A DNA stretch of 64,000 nt. Origin: Streptacidiphilus jeojiense (GTDB lineage Bacteria > Actinomycetota > Actinomycetes > Streptomycetales > Streptomycetaceae). A program made the position numbers and the translations under genes. The stretch's first letter is position 1, and each line of letters opens with the position of its first letter. The stretch spans positions 124,001 through 188,000 of the forward strand of contig NZ_JOEH01000009.1 in the NCBI RefSeq assembly GCF_000719095.1, read 5' to 3'. Positions 7,372 through 14,174 of this stretch are shown here, one piece after another. The notes under the pieces were generated by a model that searched no databases, had not been told where the DNA came from, and saw nothing but the letters and a program-made list of their open reading frames with translations.

Positions 7372-9498
7372 TCAGCGCGCCGGTCGGGCCGAGGCGGCCA
7401 GGGCCTTGCGGTCCACCTTCCCGTTGCGGGTGAGCGGGAGCTCGTCCACCACGGTCCACAGCGCCGGCACCATGTAGGAGGGCAGCTGCTGCTCCAGCGC
7501 CTGCCGCAGCCCGACCGGTGCGGGTGCGCCGCCGGCCGCCGGGACGACCGCCGCGACCAGGCGCTTGGTGGCGCTGTCGGCACCGATCGCGAAGACCAAC
7601 GCGTCCTGCACACCCGGCAGTCGGGCGATCACGGCGGCGATCGCGGCCGGCTCGACCCGGTACCCGCGCAGTTTCACCTGGTCGTCGGCCCGGCCCAGGA
7701 AGCGCAGCCGGCCGAGGCCGTCGTAGCGGACCAGGTCCCCGGTCCGGTACAGCCGCTCCGCGGTGAGGTCGGTGGAGAAGCAGCCGAAGCGCCGGGCCGT
7801 CTCGTCCTCGTCGCCGAGGTACCCGGTGGCCAGGCCGGCACCGGAGGTGTACAGCTCGCCGACGGCCCCGGGGGGCAGCAGCCGTCCCCGGCCGTCGAGG
7901 ACATGGACCCGGGTGCCGGGGATCGGCGAGCCGATGGGCAGCGGGCCGTCCACGTCCTCCGGGCGGGCCACCGAGTGGGTGGTGGTGAAGGTGGTGTTCT
8001 CGGTGGGTCCGTAGCCGTTGGTGACGACCAGTCCGGGGTGGCGCTCCAGCAGCCGGGCCACGTGCTCGTGCGGGACCACGTCGCCGCCGGTCAGCACCTG
8101 CCGCAGGCCGTGCAGCGAGTCCGGGGCGAACTCGGCGAGCAGCCGGAAGAGTCCGGCGGTGAACCAGGCGACGGTGACGCCGCGCTCGACCAGGAACTCG
8201 CCCAGCTCGGTCGGCGACGGCAGCGGTTCGGTGTAGACCTCCAGGGCCGCGCCGGTCAGCAGCGCGCCCCACAGCTCCAGGGTGGACGCGTCGAAGGCCA
8301 GCGGGGAGAGCCGGAGCACCCGCTCGCCGGGCCCCAGCCGGGCGTAGTCCGCGCCGTGCACCAGCCGGACCACACCGAGGTGCGGCACGCAGACACCCTT
8401 GGGCTCGCCGGTGGAGCCGGAGGTGAAGGCCACATAGGCCAGTCGTTCGCCGGCCCCGCCCGGCAGCAGCGTGATGGAACCGGGGTCGGGGTCCGACTCA
8501 TCGTTCCAGGAGGGGTTCCAGACCGGCACCGAGCGGACCCCGGCCGGCGGCGCGGTGCCGTCCTCCGGGCTGTGCAGCACGGCCGCAGGGCGGCACTTGG
8601 CGACGATCCGGGCCAGGTGCGCCGGCGGCGAGCCGAGGTCCACGCCGACATAGGCGGCGCCGGCCTGGACCGTGCCCAGCACGGCCACGATCTCGGCGGC
8701 CGAACGGGGCAGGCCGATCAGCACCGTGTCGCCGGGAGCGACGCCCGCCTCGACCAGCAGCCGGGCCTGTTTCCCTGCCGCTGCCACAAGTTGGCGGTAC
8801 GTCAGTTCGACATCACCGTCCCGGACCGCGACCGCGTCCGGGAACCGCCGGGCGGTCCGGTGGAACAGCTCCTCCAGCGAGGCCGTCGGGAAGTCGCGGT
8901 CGGTCCCGTTGATCCGCCGGAGCAGCGCGCGCCGCTCCGGCGCGATGCAGCGGACGTCCTCCACCGGGCCGGAGGCCGCCGCCAGTTCGGCGACCGCCGC
9001 CAGCAGGTCGGCGCTGAACGCCGCCAGTTCCGCCGGGGTCCACACACCGGCCAGGCAGCCGGTCGAACCCGCCCAGCCGTCCCCCGGCCGGTCCGCACTC
9101 CAGTCGGCGCGCAGCACGACTTCCACGCCCTCGCCGAGTACGGCGTCCGGGCCGAAGCCCGCCTGGACCGGCCCGGACACCGCCGTGCTCCCGTGCAGCT
9201 GCTGCTCCACGGCCCTGATCAGCTCGTCCGTGCTCGACCCGTCGTCAACCTCGACCACCGCCGTCCGGTCCGCGCAGCGGACCGGCACGACAGCCGTGCC
9301 GGTCCAGCGGGCCAGCGTCAGCGCGTACGCCGCCAGCAGCAGGGCGTCCGGACCGGTGCCGAGCTTGGCGCAGCGGGTCAGGACCTCCGACCGCAGCCGC
9401 GGGTCCGGGGCCGGCAACGCCCGCAGGGCCGGGCCTCCCGAGGAGGTCCGGCCCTGAAGGTCGCTGGGGAAGTCCATACGGTCTTCCTCCTCGCTCAT
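7372..9498 (-). CDS. NRPS protein half-C-A, Val-type adenylation (no T domain)
   Basis: A 708-residue stand-alone adenylation protein. The first 190 residues match only the C-terminal lobe of a condensation domain and lack HHxxxDG, as in the protein at the left edge. The A domain (about 195-705) has FTSGSTGEPKG near 354, NGYGPTENTTF near 491 and NGKVDRKAL near 689. The code reads DALWLGGTF, identical to the first protein and close to the valine code I recall. It has no T domain. Its carrier is the free T encoded just upstream, whose TGA overlaps this ATG as ATGA. The A, T, P450 and thioesterase set resembles NikP1/NikQ or NovH/NovI systems, which hydroxylate a carrier-bound amino acid. Confidence 0.88.
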   Translation of the reverse strand: MSEEEDRMDFPSDLQGRTSSGGPALRALPAPDPRLRSEVLTRCAKLGTGPDALLLAAYALTLARWTGTAVVPVRCADRTAVVEVDDGSSTDELIRAVEQQLHGSTAVSGPVQAGFGPDAVLGEGVEVVLRADWSADRPGDGWAGSTGCLAGVWTPAELAAFSADLLAAVAELAAASGPVEDVRCIAPERRALLRRINGTDRDFPTASLEELFHRTARRFPDAVAVRDGDVELTYRQLVAAAGKQARLLVEAGVAPGDTVLIGLPRSAAEIVAVLGTVQAGAAYVGVDLGSPPAHLARIVAKCRPAAVLHSPEDGTAPPAGVRSVPVWNPSWNDESDPDPGSITLLPGGAGERLAYVAFTSGSTGEPKGVCVPHLGVVRLVHGADYARLGPGERVLRLSPLAFDASTLELWGALLTGAALEVYTEPLPSPTELGEFLVERGVTVAWFTAGLFRLLAEFAPDSLHGLRQVLTGGDVVPHEHVARLLERHPGLVVTNGYGPTENTTFTTTHSVARPEDVDGPLPIGSPIPGTRVHVLDGRGRLLPPGAVGELYTSGAGLATGYLGDEDETARRFGCFSTDLTAERLYRTGDLVRYDGLGRLRFLGRADDQVKLRGYRVEPAAIAAVIARLPGVQDALVFAIGADSATKRLVAAVVPAAGGAPAPVGLRQALEQQLPSYMVPALWTVVDELPLTRNGKVDRKALAASARPAR

Positions 9499-9758
9499 CG
9501 CGCCACCACGTCCCCTCCGGCGAGCAGCTCGGCCTGGCCCCGCACCGTGCCGGCGCGCAGTACGTCCATGGTGCGCACCGGCTGCCCGAAGGCCTGCCGG
9601 ATCCGCTCCACCAGGGCCACCAGCAGCAGCGAGTCGCCGCCGGCGTCGAAGAAGTTGGTGTCCTCGGGGACCTCGTCCACCTCGAGGACCTCCTGCCACA
9701 GCGCGCGGACCAGGGTGATCCGGTCGGCGTCGTGGGCGGTGAGTACGGGCTGGGTCAT
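9495..9758 (-). CDS. Free-standing peptidyl carrier protein (P450 partner)
   Basis: An 87-residue carrier protein with FFDAGGDSLLL (Ser43). It has a strong ribosome site (GGAGGTTCGACC then ATG). It lies between the P450 gene and the A-domain gene, overlapping the latter by four bases. It should be loaded by that A domain and then present the aminoacyl group to the P450. Its GGDSL motif differs from the GGTSL of the halogenase-side carrier. Confidence 0.88.
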   Translation of the reverse strand: MTQPVLTAHDADRITLVRALWQEVLEVDEVPEDTNFFDAGGDSLLLVALVERIRQAFGQPVRTMDVLRAGTVRGQAELLAGGDVVAR

Positions 9759-9775
9759 GGTCGAACCTCCTGGTT

Positions 9776-9843
9776 GTGGCGCACTGGTTGGAGCGGGTGT
9801 CTGGCACGGGTGTCTGGCACGGGTGTCCGGCGCGGACCGACGC
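9776..9843. repeat. GGGTGTCTGGCAC tandem repeat between genes
   Basis: Most of the gap between the P450 stop and the carrier protein start is three imperfect copies of a 13-base unit (ggtgtctggcacg). No gene or operator is recognisable. Confidence 0.55.
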
Positions 9844-11103
9844 CTACCGACGGTGGCGTGCGGTGATCGGGACGTGCTTGTAGCCGGAGGCGAAGTTGGA
9901 GATCAGTCGCTCGGGCCGGCCGGCCGCGCTGAAGTCCTGGTAGCGGGAGAGGAGTTCCTCGAAGAGCAGGCCCAGCGACGCGCGGGCGACGCTGTGTCCG
10001 ACGCAGTAGTGCGGGCCGATGCCGAAGGACAGGTGCTTGTTGGGACGGCGGCGGATGTCGAAGCGCTCCGGATCCGCGAAGACCCGCTCGTCGCGGTTGA
10101 CCGCGCCGAGCCAGACCACCACGGCGTCGCCGGCCGCGACCGGGGTGCCGTGCAGCACCGTGTCCCGGGTGGCGTAGCGCATCACGTGGTTGACCGGCGA
10201 GGCCCAGCGCAGCGCCTCGGCGTAGCCGGACTCGTTCAGTTCCGGGTGCGCCGCCCAGTCGGTCAGCACGTCGCTGTCCACGAACTCGGCCATCACGAAG
10301 GTGGGGGCGTGCGGGGTGGTGACATTGGCTCCGAGCAGCAGGCTGTAGCAGTTGGAGACGACCTCGCCCGGCGACATCAGCCGGCCCTCGAACCGGGTCG
10401 ACATCAACGCGCTGAGCAGGTCCTGGCCGAGGTTCTCGGAGCGGTGCCGGATCAGGTCCTGGAAGTAGCCGAACAGCTCCAGGTGCGCGGTGCTGAGGGT
10501 GGCGGCCCGGCCGCCCGGCTCCTGGAACTCCGGGTCGTCGGCGGCGATGCACATGGTGGTGACCCGGGTCAGCCACTCCCAGTCGGTGCGGGGCAGGGCC
10601 ATCATCGTGCCGGTGACCCACATCGGCATCGCCATCATCGCGGTGGCGAAGTCGAAGACCCCGCCGTCGCCCAGCGGTTCCAGCAGCTCGACCACCAGCG
10701 AACGGATCTGCTCGCGCTGCCGCCCCACCGCCTTGCTGGTGAGGGCGCGCTTCAGCCGGGCCTGCCGGGCGGTGTGCAGCGGCGGGTCGGTGACGGCCAG
10801 CTGCTGGCCGCCGGCCGGGTCGTCGGTGCCGAGCAGGTCGAGCAGGGTGCCGCGCTCGGAGGTGTAGGTGTCGGTGTCCCGCAGCACCTCGTCGGCCTCG
10901 CGGTAGTGGACCACGGACCAGAAGCCGCGGTCCGCGTCCACCTGCTGCCAGTGCAGGTGGTCCAGGGCCCGCAGTTCGCGCCAGAGTCGCGGGGCGTCCC
11001 CGTGGCTGTAGAGGCGTGGATCCACCAGGTCGGGCCCGGCCGGACGGAAGGGGCAGCCGGAGGCGGGCCCTCCGGTCACGCTCGGCACCTCGGTCACGGT
11101 CAT
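9844..11103 (-). CDS. Cytochrome P450, probable carrier-bound amino acid hydroxylase
   Basis: A soluble bacterial class P450 of 419 residues. The heme loop is SFGIGPHYCVGH with the thiolate Cys367, ExxR is EALR (296-299), and the I-helix reads LLLGANVTTP (about 256-264). The Asn-Val-Thr-Thr pattern departs from the usual A-G-x-D/E-T and recalls P450s acting on carrier-bound amino acids. It is transcribed between a thioesterase gene (3 bases upstream) and the free carrier and A-domain genes. That context points to beta-hydroxylation of a Val-like aminoacyl-S-carrier, as NikQ does for His and NovI for Tyr. Hydroxylation of the final peptide is the alternative. Confidence 0.85.
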   Translation of the reverse strand: MTVTEVPSVTGGPASGCPFRPAGPDLVDPRLYSHGDAPRLWRELRALDHLHWQQVDADRGFWSVVHYREADEVLRDTDTYTSERGTLLDLLGTDDPAGGQQLAVTDPPLHTARQARLKRALTSKAVGRQREQIRSLVVELLEPLGDGGVFDFATAMMAMPMWVTGTMMALPRTDWEWLTRVTTMCIAADDPEFQEPGGRAATLSTAHLELFGYFQDLIRHRSENLGQDLLSALMSTRFEGRLMSPGEVVSNCYSLLLGANVTTPHAPTFVMAEFVDSDVLTDWAAHPELNESGYAEALRWASPVNHVMRYATRDTVLHGTPVAAGDAVVVWLGAVNRDERVFADPERFDIRRRPNKHLSFGIGPHYCVGHSVARASLGLLFEELLSRYQDFSAAGRPERLISNFASGYKHVPITARHRR

Positions 11104-11106
11104 GGG

Positions 11107-11910
11107 TCAGCGGCTCCTTTCGAGCTCGTCGACGACGGTCCGCAGCAGGGCCTCGGCGTGTTCCGTCTCGGTGAGGTACATGTGTCCGCCGTCCAGCTCG
11201 ACGCTGCGGAAGCCGGCGGTGGTCTCGACGGACCATTCGGCCGCCTCCGCCGCGCTGACCAGCGCGTCGTCCCGGCCGCGCAGCGAGGTGACGGGTACGT
11301 CGAGCAGCTCGGCGTGGGCCGAGCGGTAGTCCTCGTGCATGGCGTTGTCGGCGCGCAGGAACGGCATCATCACCTGGAGCAGTTCCGGGTGGTCCATGGC
11401 CGGGTGGCGGTAGCCGGCCACCCGGCGCAGGCCCTCCAGGAAGGCCTCGTCGTCCAGGTGGCTGACCCGCTCCACCTGCCGGTCGCGCGGTCCGGGTGAG
11501 CCGCTGACCAGCAGCCGGGACACCGTGGTGCCCCGGGCGGCCAGGCGCCGGGTCAGCTCGAAGGCCAGCTCGGCGCCCAGGCTGTGGCCGAACAGGGCGA
11601 CCCGCTCGGCGGCTTCGCCCAGTGCGGCCAGCTGGTCGAGGACCCGCGGGAGGGCCTCGTCCATGGCCTGGTCGACATCGGTGTACGGGGTCTCGAAGTA
11701 GCGCTCCTCGCGGCCCGGGAGCTGGACCGGCAGCAGGGTGAGCCCCTCCGGGGCCAGCGAGCGCCACTTGCGGAAGAACCCGGCGCCGGCCCCGGCGAAG
11801 GGCAGGCAGATCAGTACGGTGGGAGCGGTTGTCGCGGGGACGGGGACGGTTGTCGCGGTGACGGTGGTCGTGGTGGGAGCAGGGGTCGTGGCGGGGACGG
11901 TGGTGGTCAT
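11107..11910 (-). CDS. Type II thioesterase with Thr/Pro-rich N-terminus
   Basis: A 267-residue type II thioesterase. LICLPFAGAGAGFF marks the N-terminal core, FGHSLGAE holds Ser110, RGRDDAL the acid (214-215) and GGHMYLTE the histidine (243). The first 30 residues are a low-complexity Thr/Pro/Val stretch absent from typical relatives, so a downstream start or a repeat expansion is possible. It is the second free thioesterase in the cluster and belongs to the A/T/P450 cassette, like NikP2 in nikkomycin synthesis. It may release the hydroxylated residue or proofread carriers. As no synthetase here has its own thioesterase, peptide release is also conceivable. Confidence 0.85.
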   Translation of the reverse strand: MTTTVPATTPAPTTTTVTATTVPVPATTAPTVLICLPFAGAGAGFFRKWRSLAPEGLTLLPVQLPGREERYFETPYTDVDQAMDEALPRVLDQLAALGEAAERVALFGHSLGAELAFELTRRLAARGTTVSRLLVSGSPGPRDRQVERVSHLDDEAFLEGLRRVAGYRHPAMDHPELLQVMMPFLRADNAMHEDYRSAHAELLDVPVTSLRGRDDALVSAAEAAEWSVETTAGFRSVELDGGHMYLTETEHAEALLRTVVDELERSR

Positions 11911-11922
11911 CGGATCTTCCTC

Positions 11923-12132
11923 TCAGGCCGCACTGCCGTGGCCGACCGCGAGCGCGTCGGTGCTCCAGCGCTCCAGCACCTGCTGCGGGTCGCCGGTGCT
12001 CAGCTCCTGCAGCAGCGCGTCGACCCGGTCGGTCCCGCGCACGCTGTTGACGGTGCGGCAGCGGTAGGTGATCAGCACGACGCTCTCGTCGATCCGGGAG
12101 TAGCCGTAGTACGGGGGCGTGAACCTGTCCAT
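11923..12132 (-). CDS. Small protein of unknown function in P450 operon
   Basis: A 69-residue protein that I do not recognise. It is soluble, with an aromatic N-terminus (FTPPYYGYSR), and has no transmembrane segment and no cysteine pair. It is not an MbtH protein: the SLWP and Trp pattern is missing, and a true MbtH gene lies at 13826. A ribosome site (AGGAGAGAGAGG) precedes the ATG and the thioesterase starts 12 bases after the stop, so it is probably translated with the operon. It could be a small helper of the P450 or carrier protein. That is guesswork from position only. Confidence 0.55.
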   Translation of the reverse strand: MDRFTPPYYGYSRIDESVVLITYRCRTVNSVRGTDRVDALLQELSTGDPQQVLERWSTDALAVGHGSAA

Positions 12133-12150
12133 GGCGATGTGCCTCTCTCT

Positions 12151-12220
12151 CCTGGTCGGACGGGCTGGTCGTAAGGGCTGGTCGTAAGGGCTGGTCGGAC
12201 GGGCTGGTCAGACTGGCTGG
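12151..12220. repeat. 13-base tandem repeat, about five copies
   Basis: Five imperfect copies of GGGCTGGTCGTAA/GGGCTGGTCGGAC fill the gap between the antiporter and the 69-residue gene and run into the antiporter C-terminal codons. Confidence 0.75.
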
Positions 12221-13521
12221 ATCTCCCGGGACGGCTGGACCACGGGTCGGACCGGGTCCGGCACCGGGACGGGAGCGGTGAGCTTGAAGCGCCGCAGCAG
12301 CGGGCCCGCCTGCGCGGTGGTCAGCAGCGCCACCAGCACCATGACGGTGAACAGTTCGGCGGAGATCAGGCCGAGCTGGCGGCCGATCCCGAGGACCACG
12401 ATCTCGGTCAGGCCCCGGGTGTTCATCAGCGTGCCGAAGGCCAGCGCGTCGCGTCCGCCCAGTCCGCTCAGCCGGGCCGGCACCGCGGCGCCGAGGTACT
12501 TGCCGACGGTGGCCACCGCGAGCGCCCCGACCAGGAGCAGCAGACCGGACAGGCCCAGCTTGCGGACGTCCACGGAGAGGCCGGTGAGCACGAAGTAGAC
12601 CGGCAGCAGCAGCGCCGCGGCCCGGTCCAGCGGAATCCCCACCCGCTGCGTCAGCTCGTCGCCGAGCCCGCGCTCGGCCCCGGTCCTGCGCGGCATCAGC
12701 AGGCCGAAGGCGAAGGCGCCGAAGATCGGGTGGATCCCGATCCAGGAGGTGACGAAGGCGGAGACCAGCAGGCCGCTGAGGATCACGGCGGTCAGCGCGC
12801 TGTCGCTGCCGCGCTCGTTCAGCCGGGCCAGCGCACGCCGCAGCAGCGGGCGGACGACCAGCAGCAGCACCGCGGCGAAGCCGGCGGTCAGGCCCAGGAC
12901 CTGGACGAAGCCGGCCGTCCCGTTGGACTTCGCGAGCGCGGTGACCAGCACCAGCACGCACCAGGCCACCACGTCGCAGAGGGCGGCGCAGGTCATCGCC
13001 ATGCCGCCGATCCTGGTCCGGGTCAGTCCCTGGTCGCGCAGGATGCGGGCCAGCACCGGGAACGCGGTGATGGAGAACGCGGTGGCGAGGAAGAGCACGA
13101 AGGCCGCCGGGCGGACCCCGGGTCCGGCCTGCTGATGCCGGATCAGGACGGCGAAGCCGCCGCCGAGGGCGAACGGAACGGCCATGGCCAGCACCGCCAG
13201 CGCACCTATGTTGCGGGTGTTGCTGCGCAGTTGGCGCGAGTCCAGTTCCCAGCCGCAGAGGAACATCAGCAGTGCCAGGCCGAGGTTGGCGACGGCCGAC
13301 AGCGGCAGCCGCGCGTCGGCGGGGAAGAGCCGGTCGGGCAGGTCGCCGGGGAGCATCCCCAGCAGGCTCGGGCCGAGCAGCAGTCCGGCGGCGATCTCGG
13401 CGATCACCGGCGGCTGGTGCAGCCGCCGGAGCAGTCGGGTCAGCACGGCGCAGACGGCGATGACGATGGCGATGTCGGCGAGGACCACTGCCTCCACCGG
13501 GATCGGAGCTGTAGGTACCAC
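12208..13521 (-). CDS. Kef/CPA2-type cation:proton antiporter
   Basis: A 437-residue membrane protein with about 12 hydrophobic segments, of the Na+/H+ exchanger (CPA2) family. It starts in a helix rich in Ala/Ile/Val (VVLADIAIVIAV), followed by QPPVIAEIAAGLLLGPSLLG, the typical CPA2 first re-entrant region. GTG 13521 is chosen because GGAGG lies five bases upstream. Earlier in-frame starts add 66 residues of Pro/Ala-rich sequence before the first membrane segment. Related antiporters occur in several antibiotic clusters, where export or self-protection has been suggested. It is the only transporter in the cluster, and a peptide transport role is unproven. It begins a new unit, because a terminator separates it from the MbtH gene. 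Confidence 0.78.
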   Translation of the reverse strand: MVPTAPIPVEAVVLADIAIVIAVCAVLTRLLRRLHQPPVIAEIAAGLLLGPSLLGMLPGDLPDRLFPADARLPLSAVANLGLALLMFLCGWELDSRQLRSNTRNIGALAVLAMAVPFALGGGFAVLIRHQQAGPGVRPAAFVLFLATAFSITAFPVLARILRDQGLTRTRIGGMAMTCAALCDVVAWCVLVLVTALAKSNGTAGFVQVLGLTAGFAAVLLLVVRPLLRRALARLNERGSDSALTAVILSGLLVSAFVTSWIGIHPIFGAFAFGLLMPRRTGAERGLGDELTQRVGIPLDRAAALLLPVYFVLTGLSVDVRKLGLSGLLLLVGALAVATVGKYLGAAVPARLSGLGGRDALAFGTLMNTRGLTEIVVLGIGRQLGLISAELFTVMVLVALLTTAQAGPLLRRFKLTAPVPVPDPVRPVVQPSREIQPV

Positions 13522-13825
13522 TGCGTCCTCCACGGAGCGAAGCCGCACGCCGGCGGCCGGGAGCGGATGGGGGTGCGGGGGTGCGGGTGCGAAGGTGCGG
13601 GGAACTTCGGGAACACCAGCGAGTGTGGCGATCGGGGCACCACCGGCTGAAGGAAAGCGAGCGGCAACTGTGCGGTTGCCGCTGTGCCGGTCCACCGCCG
13701 TACCGGCACCCGTCGGCACCCGACGGCACCCGTGAACGCAGATGTGCCGCCCGGCTCCTGGGACCAGGAACCGGGCGGCACGGTGGGTGGGACAGTGGGT
13801 GGGACGGGACAGCGGGCGGGACGGG
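13522..13825. other. Gene-less interval between antiporter and MbtH gene
   Basis: A 304-base stretch. It holds the terminator at 13744-13781, GTGGGTGGGAC-type tandem repeats at 13781-13830 and, by position, the promoter of the antiporter operon in 13522-13743. I see no clear -10/-35 pair and no credible small gene. Confidence 0.5.
13744..13781 (-). terminator. Terminator after NRPS1-MbtH unit
   Basis: An inverted repeat in which GTGCCGCCCGG (13744-13754) pairs with 13771-13781, continued inward by TCCTGG/CCAGGA after one mismatch. It is 45 bases past the MbtH stop on the minus strand. Confidence 0.75.
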
Positions 13826-14041
13826 TCAGGCGGCCGCGGCGCTCGCCGCTATCAGGCTCTTCGGCCGCATGTCGGTCCAGGCCTCCTCGATGTGGTTGAG
13901 GCAGGTCTCCCGGTCCTCCGGACCGCGGACCACGGTCCAGCCGGCCGGGACGGCGGCGAAGCTGGGCCACAGCGAGTACTGTCCTTCGTCGTTGACCAGG
14001 GCGAGGTAGGACTGGTCCTGGTTCTCGAACGGGTTGGCCAT
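13826..14041 (-). CDS. MbtH-like protein
   Basis: A 71-residue MbtH-family protein. It starts MANPFEN and contains [15 protein letters not shown] followed by [17 protein letters not shown], the hallmark motif with its conserved tryptophans. MbtH proteins bind adenylation domains and are often needed for their folding or activity. It lies directly downstream of NRPS1 in the same transcriptional direction, and AAGGAG precedes the ATG. It is the only MbtH gene in the window, so it probably serves the A domains of NRPS1 and NRPS2 and perhaps the two stand-alone A proteins. Its C-terminus ends in an alanine run. Confidence 0.95.
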   Translation of the reverse strand: MANPFENQDQSYLALVNDEGQYSLWPSFAAVPAGWTVVRGPEDRETCLNHIEEAWTDMRPKSLIAASAAAA

Positions 14042-14174
14042 GACGGACTCCTTCTGCTTGTTCTGCTGGATCTGACGGATGTTCAGGGCTTGGTGCCTTC
14101 GGTGTTCCGGTCGGGTTCCGCCGTGCGGTGGTGCGCCTTGCCGTGGTGGCGGGCGGGCGCTGCGGGGGTGGTGG

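Noticed and set aside
7903..11499. A 1198-codon open frame on the plus strand
   Set aside because: It runs antisense to the A-domain, carrier, P450 and thioesterase genes, all of which have clear motifs. It is a by-product of high GC content.
11923..12132. The 69-residue gene as a second MbtH protein
   Set aside because: It is of similar length, but the NPF, SLWP and conserved Trp pattern is missing. The true MbtH gene is at 13826.
12151..12220. Tandem repeats as a CRISPR array
   Set aside because: Units are 12-13 bases, directly adjacent and without spacers, and no cas gene is in the window.
9755..13729. A 1324-codon open frame on the minus strand
   Set aside because: It overlaps the P450, thioesterase and antiporter genes in another frame and has no recognisable domain.
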